This document shows, in pieces, positions 5,760 to 11,394 of a stretch of 11,686 nucleotides of DNA. The notes beneath the pieces are model-generated. The model was not told the origin of the DNA. It saw only the letters and a list, made by a program, of their open reading frames with translations, and did not search any database. The stretch covers positions 183,139 through 194,824 of the forward strand of contig MU646404.1 in the NCBI GenBank assembly GCA_026770585.1, read 5' to 3'. The translations under genes and the position numbers were made by a program. Each line of letters begins with the position of its first letter. The first letter of the stretch is position 1. This DNA comes from Baffinella frigidus. Lineage: Eukaryota > Cryptophyceae > Cryptomonadales > Baffinellaceae.

Positions 5760-6455
5760 TCATTCCTGATCGAGAGCGTGCATCTTTTTGTGGTGCCTCT
5801 CCAAGTTGCCGGACAACGAGAAGGCCTTGCCACAGGTTGTACAGGCGAAGGGGCGGACGCCGGAATGGGTGCGCATGTGTGACGCCAGGTTGCCGGACTG
5901 CGAGAAGGCCTTGCCGCAGGTGGTGCAGGCGAAGGGGCGGGCGCCGGTATGCGTGTGCATGTGCGTCGTCAGGTGGTTGGACGTCGAGAAGGCCTTGCCG
6001 CAGGTGGTGCAGGAGTAGGGGCGGTCGCCGGTATGGATGCGCATGTGCCTCGCCAGGTCGCTCGACGTCGAGAAGGCCTTGCCGCAGGTGGTGCAGGCGT
6101 AGGGGCGGTCGCCGGAATGCGTGCGCATGTGCGTCGTCAGGTGGCTGGACGTCCAGCAGGCCTTGCCACAGGTGGCACAGGCGTAGGGGCGGTCACCAGT
6201 ATGGATGCGCATGTGCGTCGCCAGGTTGCTGGACGTCGAGAGGGTCTTGCCGCACATTTTGCACTCAACGCCGAGCTTGCCCCTCGCTCCACCCCGCCCC
6301 CTCTCGCTCGACCCAGCAGGCTCTCCGCTCCCTCGATCGGCAGAAGACTCTTCCCGCACCCGCTTGCGCCCGCCCAACCCCTTGGTTCTTGGTTCTTGGC
6401 TGATTCTTGGTTCTTGGTTCTTGGTGCTTGGTTCCAGATCAAGCGGCGTATCCAC
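5760..6455 (-). CDS. C2H2 zinc-finger protein, six tandem fingers; 5' end uncertain
   Basis: The frame encodes six classical C2H2 fingers at an exact 28-residue period: Cys pairs at 65/68, 93/96, 121/124, 149/152, 177/180 and 205/208, with His pairs at 81/85, 109/113, 137/141, 165/169, 193/197 and 221/226. Linkers are TGDRPY, SGDRPY, TGARPF and SGVRPF forms of the TGEKPY consensus. Helix residues before the first His are TSSNLAT, TSSHLTT, TSSDLAR, TSNHLTT, QSGNLAS and LSGNLER. Such arrays usually bind DNA in the nucleus, and GRKRVRE (29-35) could be a nuclear localisation signal. Finger 2 has Cys100 in place of the core Phe, and finger 6 has four residues between its His. The first 25 residues come from an imperfect GGTTCTT microsatellite. 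The start is not settled: the codon at 6455 is GTG, the frame is closed by TGA at 6512-6510 with no ATG between, and the first in-frame ATG is Met67 inside finger 1. It may be a last exon (CAG acceptor at 6464-6462) or a 5'-disrupted gene. No target or pathway can be assigned. Confidence 0.75.
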   Translation of the reverse strand: MDTPLDLEPSTKNQEPRISQEPRTKGLGGRKRVREESSADRGSGEPAGSSERGRGGARGKLGVECKMCGKTLSTSSNLATHMRIHTGDRPYACATCGKACWTSSHLTTHMRTHSGDRPYACTTCGKAFSTSSDLARHMRIHTGDRPYSCTTCGKAFSTSNHLTTHMHTHTGARPFACTTCGKAFSQSGNLASHMRTHSGVRPFACTTCGKAFSLSGNLERHHKKMHALDQE

Positions 6456-6662
6456 TCGAGGCTGGAACGGGGAGCATTTTAAATGTGGGGGTGCAAACAG
6501 TTGTACGAGTCACGGGCGGGCTTGGTCACGTAACCCGCGGATATCCGCGGGTTGGGGCAAATAACTTGACTGTTTTTGTGAAAATTACTACACAGCGGTC
6601 CACTTGTAAAGGACTTGTTAAGTTTAAACTTTTAAAATAGTCACATTTCTAGCCTCGAGTGG
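6453..6662. mobile_element. Element of about 210 bp with CCACTCGAGG terminal inverted repeats (copy 1)
   Basis: The left end, CCACTCGAGGCTGGAACGGG, is matched inversely by the right end, which on the minus strand reads CCACTCGAGGCTAGAAATGT; similarity continues through ATTTTAAA (about 25 of 33 positions). The element includes the palindrome at 6532-6553 and an AT-rich right half. Its left terminus overlaps the GTG at the head of the zinc-finger frame. It has no coding capacity. Flanks (GTAT and GTCT) suggest but do not prove a target duplication. Confidence 0.6.
6532..6553. repeat. Perfect 22-bp palindrome with CGGATATCCG core
   Basis: AACCCGCGGAT is followed by its exact reverse complement. 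The central CGGATATCCG is shared with the palindrome at 3337-3365. It lies about 80 bp upstream of the zinc-finger frame, where it could serve as a dimeric binding site, but it may simply be the centre of the surrounding element. Confidence 0.85.
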
Positions 6663-6768
6663 GTCTAGCGCCTTCTGCGGTTCCAGGTCAACAAAACGTC
6701 TGGTCAGACACCACCTCCTCTACAAGAAAAGAAAACACGTTTTTTCGGCCTCGCTTTGAGGTAGTCTA

Positions 6769-6905
6769 GCTCTTTCCCAGTCTATTTGGTCTCACCAGTT
6801 TGGTGAAACCGCGCTCTTTTTCACCCCAAAGTTGATGGAGTTGTACCACACACCCAGCATGTCAACTTAAGGATAGCCAGCCAATCCGACTGAGACAGAG
6901 CTAGG
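6769..6905 (+). mobile_element. Foldback-type repeat, uninterrupted copy
   Basis: The end TAGCTCTTTCCCAGTC is matched inversely by GACTGAGACAGAGCTA at the other end. Between them lie TTTGGTCTCACCAGTTTGGT and CAAAGTTGATGGAG, TTGTACCA and TGTCAACTT. The same sequence with about 70-75 percent identity by eye occurs at 8157-8276, where the element is interrupted by an insertion. A lone end-like motif (GACTGGGACAGAGCTA) lies at about 7680-7695. Confidence 0.65.
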
Positions 6906-6925
6906 TAGTCGCAAAATCTTGGAAT

Positions 6926-7012
6926 GCACCCCCTTGGGTCAATCAAGCAAGGCCGCACCCCCTTGGGTCAATCAAGCAAGGCTGCACCCCCTTGGGTCAA
7001 TCAAGCAAGGCT
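6926..7012 (+). repeat. Three 29-bp tandem repeats
   Basis: Three units at 6926-6954, 6955-6983 and 6984-7012 begin GCACCCCCTTGGGTCAATCA and end AGCAAGGC plus C or T; the last base is the only difference. Such uniformity implies recent amplification or homogenisation. The array lies about 470-560 bp upstream of the zinc-finger frame, so an iterated protein-binding site is possible but unsupported otherwise. Confidence 0.9.
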
Positions 7013-7048
7013 GCTGACCTTGGTTAATGTGGTACTATTGTATGTTGC

Positions 7049-7353
7049 CACTCGAGGCTGGAGCAAGGACTATCTTTACAACTTGCTTTGCCCCTAAACG
7101 TCAGGTTAGTCTATGATTTGTACAAATCTTGGAAGAGAGCGGAAATAAACAGCTCACCGATATTCGGTGAACTAACTATTTTCCACTGTTACTTCTTAAG
7201 TTAACAGAGGTTCCACTTTTTCTTTGAGAAGTTCCACTCTCGACTTTTGTCTCGGTGGGCCGCGCTCTTAGAAGCAAGAGGAATCCTCCGTACAAATCAT
7301 ACGACCAGCTGAGACCCACATTTCAAAATAGTCTCTTTTCTGTCCTCGAGTGG
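7049..7353. mobile_element. Element of about 305 bp with CCACTCGAGG terminal inverted repeats (copy 2)
   Basis: The left end is CCACTCGAGGCTGGAGCAAG then GACTATCTTTA. On the minus strand the right end reads CCACTCGAGGACAGAAAAGA then GACTATTTTGA. These are the same termini as the element at 6453-6662. The interior has a hairpin TCACCGA-TAT-TCGGTGA (7154-7170) and no credible open frame. The TATG next to both ends (left TATGTTG, right TATGACC) may be a target duplication. Confidence 0.6.
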
Positions 7354-7760
7354 TATGACCGTTTCGCCGACTAGAAACGGTGAACCCCACCCTGCCCCGG
7401 GTAGTGCGACGGATCCGGGTAGTGCGTAGGACCCTACGGTGTTGCCTACCGTAGGGTGGTACGGAGTACCCGTACCCGAACGCGTACCCGGTGCGATGGG
7501 ATGAATCAGCCTCAGCCTAGCACAAGCATCCCGCCGGATTCGAGGAGATTTCCGACTTCTAGCTCTTCCTCACTCGGGTTGGCCGACTGTCCTCAGTTAA
7601 CGTGCTGTGTTTGCGGTACAAATCCGATAAAATTGGAGCGGGAAAGAGCCCGGGCTCTCCAAATCGGAGAGCCCGAATAGACTGGGACAGAGCTAAGGGA
7701 CGTCTCCCTTCACCTCTCTCTAACGCCAAGGTTCCAAACGATGGATACGGCAGTTCTGGG
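7354..7760. other. No gene recognised; two perfect 10-bp stem-loops
   Basis: ACCCTACGGT and ACCGTAGGGT form a stem with a 7-base loop at 7431-7457, using the same CTACGGTAG core as the array at 1528. CGGGCTCTCC and GGAGAGCCCG form a stem with an AAATC loop at 7651-7675. An open frame at 7456-7680 lacks an ATG start and has no recognisable domain. Confidence 0.5.
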
Positions 7761-7837
7761 TGTGTGGTGTGTGGTGTATGGTGTATGGTGTATGGTTTAG
7801 GGTTTAGGGTTTAGGGTTTAGGGTTTAGGGCTCTCAC
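7761..7837 (+). repeat. Interstitial telomeric repeat, G-rich on the + strand
   Basis: Eleven heptamers lie in unbroken register: two TGTGTGG, three TGTATGG, then six perfect TTTAGGG. The orientation is opposite to the left-end tract, as for a right-hand chromosome end. Confidence 0.95.
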
Positions 7838-7913
7838 TTGTACGGCCCAGAAGCGGCGCAAAGGCCCAGACAACCTGATTCAGAGGCAATGCTTCAGCGC
7901 TGAGGGTTCATGG

Positions 7914-7972
7914 TTTAGGGTTTAGGGTTCAGGGTTCAGGGTTCAGGGTTCAGGGTTTAGGTTTCAGGGTTA
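7914..7972 (+). repeat. Second interstitial telomeric tract (TTTAGGG and TTCAGGG)
   Basis: Two TTTAGGG units, four TTCAGGG units and a few frame-slipped variants are separated from the preceding tract by 76 bp of non-repetitive sequence. Confidence 0.9.
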
Positions 7973-7992
7973 AAGGTAGGCGATTTCCGAGA

Positions 7993-8277
7993 GGTAGCTC
8001 TGCCTCAGTCGATTTTAATTTCGGAACAAGACAGAATCTGTCCCGCTATCTTAGGCTTCCGACGCCGAAGATAAGGTGTATATGCTATTTTAGGCATACA
8101 ATGATGCTATCTTACGCCTTTTTATGTGGGCAGATTCTGGTATGTTCCGAGATGAATTTGGTCTCGGCAGTTTGGTGAGGCGGGGCCCTTTGTCGCGCCA
8201 AAGTTGACGGATCTGTACCAGACACTCAAGAGTGTCAACTTCAGAATAGTCTGTCAGCCAGAGTGAGGCAGAGCTGG
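7993..8277 (+). mobile_element. Foldback-type repeat, copy interrupted by an insertion
   Basis: The left end GTAGCTCTGCCTCAGTCGAT and right end TGAGGCAGAGCTGGGAC are inverted to each other and match the ends of 6769-6905. The right part (8157-8276) aligns along its length with 6785-6903, for example TTTGGTCTCGGCAGTTTGGT, CAAAGTTGAC, CTGTACCA and TGTCAACTT. The extra length is explained by the inserted foldback at 8012-8157. Confidence 0.6.
8012..8157. mobile_element. Nested foldback of about 140 bp
   Basis: TCGGAACAAGACAGAATCTG (8021-8040, continuing TCCC) is inverted at 8128-8150 as GGGCAGATTCTGGTATGTTC then CGA. The centre contains three loosely repeated GCTATCTTAGGC-like units. AATTT or a similar short A/T motif flanks both sides, but the exact duplication cannot be fixed by eye. 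Confidence 0.6.
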
Positions 8278-8281
8278 GACT

Positions 8282-8940
8282 TCAGTTACAAAGAGCTTCA
8301 CTTCGGAAGGCTGGTGGGACCTGAGAAACGTCTGGCCTGCTCCGGCGAGCGTCGTCCAGTGGCGCTGCAGCTCCTACCCAGGTGAGAAAAGGGTGGCGAT
8401 CAGCACCATACAATGGCACCATCTCTGGGAAACCAACCAGTCGATCATTCACACCGGGCCAAGGAGCACGTCGACCTTTCTTCTCTCTCCAGGCCACCGT
8501 CAGCCTCCTTAGGAGGCGCACAAATCTGTCCAAATCCAAGTCCAACAAGTTAGGATCTGGGACCGCACCTGCCCAGGCACATCCGCCGCCTCGCCCCGCC
8601 CCCGCGAGCCACCGCCACCCTGTAGCCGCAGACATCGACTCCCTGTGCCGGGATCCCAGAAGGCGCTGGGAGCGCTGCGGGCGAGGCTGGCGTGAGGCGC
8701 GTTCGAGGCGCTGGGCGAGAAGCCCGAAAAGAGGAGAACGAGCACCACGGCGGAGCGCAGCGCAGGTTGCGGCGCGTGGAGCCTGCGCACTGTCATTGAT
8801 GGCGTCTCTGCCGCGGGTTCTGAGAGTCGGGCGCGTCTCGTGGCCGCCTCCTGAGCGCCAACAGCCGCCGCCGAGGCCATTTTTCGGGGCGGGTTTGTAA
8901 AGCGGCTCGTCTCCTCAAAAGTGGCCATTTCTGCCGCGAT
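8282..8940. other. GC- and CpG-rich island; possible gene, strand and product undetermined
   Basis: Base composition changes sharply here to GC-rich and CpG-rich. Long frames are open on both strands, as expected from composition. On +, the frame through 8493-8900 gives an Arg/Pro/Ala-rich peptide of about 134 residues ending at TAA, joined to a consensus intron upstream, but no in-frame ATG precedes it before a TGA at 8322. On minus, ATGs at 8928 (to 8509) and 8635 (to 8282) open overlapping frames in different phases; the first contains a hydrophobic stretch SAVVLVLLFSGFSPSASNA that resembles a signal peptide. No domain is recognised. It may be a promoter with a first exon. Confidence 0.4.
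8382..8492 (+). other. Candidate spliceosomal intron, 111 bp
   Basis: The donor is CCCAG/GTGAGAAAAG and the acceptor CCTTTCTTCTCTCTCCAG/GCC, both close to ideal, with a strong polypyrimidine tract. The length is a multiple of three without an in-frame stop in one phase, so retention would not break that frame. The signals are better than chance would usually give, but no supporting coding sequence is recognised. Confidence 0.45.
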
Positions 8941-8942
8941 AT

Positions 8943-8986
8943 CCACCTAACACCTAACACCTAACCCCTAACCCCTAACCCCCTAA
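8943..8986 (+). repeat. Interstitial C-rich heptamers (CACCTAA, CCCCTAA)
   Basis: Units of CACCTAA followed by CCCCTAA lie on the + strand, that is, in the opposite orientation to the tracts at 7761-7972. They are degenerate relatives of CCCTAAA. Confidence 0.8.
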
Positions 8987-9141
8987 CGTCACGCGTGAAC
9001 GCTTATGCGGGTGGGCACTATAATGGGTCGATGTTTGACAGTGCTAACGCGGTTTCCCGGATTTTCAAAACCCCGATCTCGACAGGCAAAATCCGATCGA
9101 CAGGCAAAATTCGTGACTATGAACACCTCCCCCCACTGTGT

Positions 9142-9241
9142 AACCTGGGGGAAACCCTCACACATCCACCTCTCTCACTCTCTCGCTCGCTGACTTCCGT
9201 ACATTGGGGGAAACCTCTACATGCGTTTGGTTTGACATCTG
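9142..9241 (+). repeat. 100-bp direct repeat, copy 1
   Basis: The segment from AACCTGGGGGAAACCCTCAC to ATGCGTTTGGTTTGACATCT is repeated at 10232-10331 with one difference (C at 9159, T at 10249). Internally, GGGGGAAACC occurs twice. The copies lie 1,090 bp apart in the same orientation. It is not part of the retroposon-like core and is read in different frames with no conserved product. Confidence 0.9.
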
Positions 9242-9272
9242 TCTCATCTCACACCCCCACACAACCCCCCTC

Positions 9273-9838
9273 ACCTTGTGGGGTATCCGTGACTGGAGCT
9301 CCTATGCTTCACCATGGGATACCATGAGCCTCAGAACAAGGCTGACTTGGGTTCGGTGCGTGTGTGAGCATGGCAACCAATTGGTATACCTTCACCCACC
9401 CCAATAGAGCCACCCTGTATCCCCTCTTCACGAGCCTCTGCACTGGAGAGCGAAACGCGATCCGAAAGCAAAAATGCTTTCTCTGCAGATCCCTTCTACG
9501 GAACGGCGTGTCGTTGGCATATGTTGGGAGCATTTAAAACCTAAAGGACCTATGACCTTTTGGGGTATTCGTGATTGAAGCTCTTAAACTTCAACCATGG
9601 GATACCATGAGCCTCAAAGGAGGCTGACTTGGGTTCGGTGCGTGTAAGTGAGCATGGGAGCGATATCGCATACCTTCACCCACCCCAACAGAGCCACCCT
9701 GTATCCCCTCTTCACGAGCCTCTGCACTGGAGAGCTAAACGCGATCCGAAAGCAAAAATGCTTTCTCTGCAGTCCTTTCTACGGAAGGGCGTGTCGTTGG
9801 CATATGTTGGGAGAAATTAAAACCTAAAGGACCTATGC
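9273..9838 (+). repeat. Two tandem units of about 283 bp, each ending in a type 2 retroposon-like copy
   Basis: Unit 1 is about 9273-9554 and unit 2 about 9555-9838. Each runs ACCTTxTGGGGTAT, AGCTC, CCATGGGATACCATGAGCCT, GGCTGACTTGGGTTCGGTGC, CCTTCACCCACCCCAA, CCCCTCTTCACGAGCCTCTG, GCGATCCGAAAGCAAAAATG, CGGCATATGTTGGGAG-like sequence and AACCTAAAGGACCTATG. Units differ by scattered substitutions, for example a longer pre-tail AAATTAAAACC in unit 2. Short open frames here are repeat translations. Confidence 0.8.
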
Positions 9839-9964
9839 CATATGGGTCCAAAGCACCAAAGGGTTGGGTCGAGGAACTCATCCGTAGATTACTCCCAACT
9901 CCTCAAGAGTGAGGTGGGCTGTGGCCTTCGATATGAGTGTAAATAAAAGCACCAAAGCACCAAA

Positions 9965-10084
9965 GATCCTCTGCACCGGGGGGCCTGAATGTGATCCGAA
10001 AGGAAGCATGGCTTTTCTGCAGAACCAGTTCCGGTGTCCGCCTATGTTGGGAGCTCGAAGAACCTAAAGGACCTAAAGGACCTC
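9965..10084 (+). mobile_element. Retroposon-like family, type 1 copy
   Basis: The copy starts CCTCTGCACCGGGGGGCCTG, is almost identical to 3543-3646 through GATCCGAAAGGAAGCATGGC and GGTGTCCGCCTATGTTGGGA, and ends with a tail of at least three CCTAAAGGA units; another CCTAAAGGA lies at about 10090. The flank 9850-9964 contains AAAGCACCAAAG twice and no gene. Confidence 0.75.
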
Positions 10085-10231
10085 GACACACCTAAAGGAC
10101 CATGGAGCTTTCATACTTCAGCTATGGGATACCATGAGCCTCATAAAGGCTGACTTGGGTTCGGTGCGTGAGCGGGCATCGATTCAGTGTAAGGTGGGGA
10201 CGTGCAAGCTTTACACAGCTTCATTCTGTAC

Positions 10232-10331
10232 AACCTGGGGGAAACCCTTACACATCCACCTCTCTCACTCTCTCGCTCGCTGACTTCCGTACATTGGGGG
10301 AAACCTCTACATGCGTTTGGTTTGACATCTG
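10232..10331 (+). repeat. 100-bp direct repeat, copy 2
   Basis: This is the second copy of 9142-9241 with one substitution. It is followed by GGTATCCGTGGTTGGAGCTC and GATGGGATACCATGGGCCTT, the same module that starts the 283-bp units, so the larger block is a composite that has been duplicated and then diverged. Confidence 0.9.
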
Positions 10332-10454
10332 AGGTATCCGTGGTTGGAGCTCCTGCGAGCTTAACGATGGGATACCATGGGCCTTCAGCCGACTTGCTTT
10401 ATCCTGGTGTGTGTATGAGACATGAACCTCTTTGGTCTAACTCATATGTCCGTT

Positions 10455-10597
10455 TGAGGATACCCTTTAGCCGGTTTCTGCCGCGATCCTCTGTACAGGG
10501 GGGGCTGGATGTGATCCGAAAGGAAGCACGGCCTTTCTACAGGACAAGTTCCGGTGTCCGCCTATGTTGGGAGCTCGAAGAACCTAAAGGACCTAAA
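10455..10597 (+). mobile_element. Retroposon-like family, type 1, longest copy
   Basis: The 5' end TGAGGATACCCTTTAGCCGG and TTTCTGCCGCGATCCTCTG match 4081, giving the longest shared form (about 143 bp). The core has GATCCGAAAGGAAGCACGGC and TTCCGGTGTCCGCCTATG. The tail CCTAAAGGACCTAAA runs directly into the next, truncated copy. Confidence 0.75.
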
Positions 10598-10670
10598 GCA
10601 TGGCCTTTCTACAGAACAAGTTCCGGTGTCCGCCTATGTTGGGAGCTCGAAGAACCTAAAGGACCTAAAG
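10598..10670 (+). mobile_element. Retroposon-like family, type 1, 5'-truncated copy
   Basis: The copy begins abruptly at GCATGGCCTTTCTACAGAAC in the tail of the preceding copy and is full length from there to the CCTAAAGGACCTAAAG tail. About 70 bp of the 5' part is missing. Confidence 0.75.
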
Positions 10671-10691
10671 CACCTCATAAACTAAAGATCT

Positions 10692-10720
10692 ACGTTGGGG
10701 AGCTCGAAGAACCTAAAGGA
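10692..10720 (+). mobile_element. Retroposon-like family, severely 5'-truncated copy
   Basis: Only ACGTTGGGGAGCTCGAAGAA and CCTAAAGGA remain. It follows the previous tail after about 20 bp, in the same orientation. Confidence 0.65.
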
Positions 10721-10726
10721 TGATGC

Positions 10727-10809
10727 GCCTTTCGGTGGAAAAGATTTTCCACGGAAAGGCGTCTCGTTGGGCTATGTTGGGAGAAATCAAAACCTAAAGG
10801 ACCTAAAGG
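10727..10809 (+). mobile_element. Retroposon-like family, type 2, 5'-truncated, with a 34-bp palindrome at its head
   Basis: GCCTTTCGGTGGAAAA (10727-10742) and TTTTCCACGGAAAGGC (10745-10760) are inverted with one mismatch around GA. The right half continues into the type 2 sequence GTCTCGTTGGGCTATGTTGG and the AACCTAAAGGACCTAAAGG tail. The palindrome could be a snap-back at the 5' junction. Confidence 0.65.
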
Positions 10810-10844
10810 GTGGGATACCATGAGTCCAGAGAACCACCCTTTAT

Positions 10845-10982
10845 CCCCTCTACACGAGCCTCTGCACTGGAGAGCTAAACGCGATCCGAAAGCAAAAATG
10901 CTTTCACTGCAGTCCTTTCTACGGAAGGGCGTGTCGCTGGGCTATGTTGGGAGCATTTAAAACCTAAAGGACCTGAAGGAAC
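10845..10982 (+). mobile_element. Retroposon-like family, type 2 copy
   Basis: It runs from CCCCTCTACACGAGCCTCTG through GCGATCCGAAAGCAAAAATG and TCTACGGAAGGGCGTGTCGC to ATGTTGGGAGCATTTAAAAC and CCTAAAGGACCTGAAGGA. It is closest to 9704-9838. Confidence 0.75.
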
Positions 10983-11394
10983 GATCCACCCCTTTAAGGG
11001 TTTCACGGGCGTTACAGCCCTGCGTCTCCATCATCTCTGCCCTACATGTAGCTATTGGAGTCAGTGCCCATATGGGCACTGAATCCAATAAATATCCGAT
11101 CCATTTGCCCCCTCACTATCCGACCACCACACAGCGGACTTCGGAGGGGTTTTGAATAACCCCTAAGCGACAAGACCTACGACCCTACGGTAGGCAACCC
11201 GTAGGGACATACGGGGGTTCCTACGGATAAGGTAACGGAAACTCGGCCCGAAATGGGCCGAAAATCCCTTCGTAGCCCGCCATGGACCGGGTGGGGTGTG
11301 GCTCTCAGGCCGAAACAGTGACGCCTCCTGGATGTGTCAGCCACTTTACTGTATTGTGAAGCAACTGATACAGACCCTCTCCCTCTGTCCCTCT
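10983..11394. other. No gene recognised; three stem-loops
   Basis: 11054-11089 is a 36-bp palindrome (ATTGGAGTCAGTGCCCAT against its inverse, 17 of 18 pairs). CCCTACGG/CCGTAGGG at 11183-11206 uses the CTACGGTAG core with an 8-base loop. TCGGCCC-GAAAT-GGGCCGA lies at 11243-11261. CAATAAA overlaps the end of the first palindrome. The frame opening at 11296 is a repeat translation. The phrase GGCCGAAACAGTGACGCC at 11310 recurs at 11514. Confidence 0.6.

Noticed and set aside
6137-6442. Second minus-strand frame overlapping the fingers
   Set aside because: It is out of phase with the finger frame and made of low-complexity sequence; it is a by-product of GC-rich composition.
5788-6564. Long + strand open frames (up to 188 residues) across the zinc-finger region
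   Set aside because: They are antisense shadows of the finger array; their repetitive Arg/Gly/Cys-rich peptides mirror the 84-bp unit, and the minus frame alone has all C2H2 ligands.
10202-10723. + frame of 173 residues with WELEEPKGPK repeats
   Set aside because: It translates the 100-bp direct repeat and stacked retroposon-like copies; the peptide repeats come from the DNA repeats and the frame is not kept between copies.
11054-11089. Bacterial-type intrinsic terminator
   Set aside because: The stem is strong but lacks a following T run, and the window is eukaryotic.
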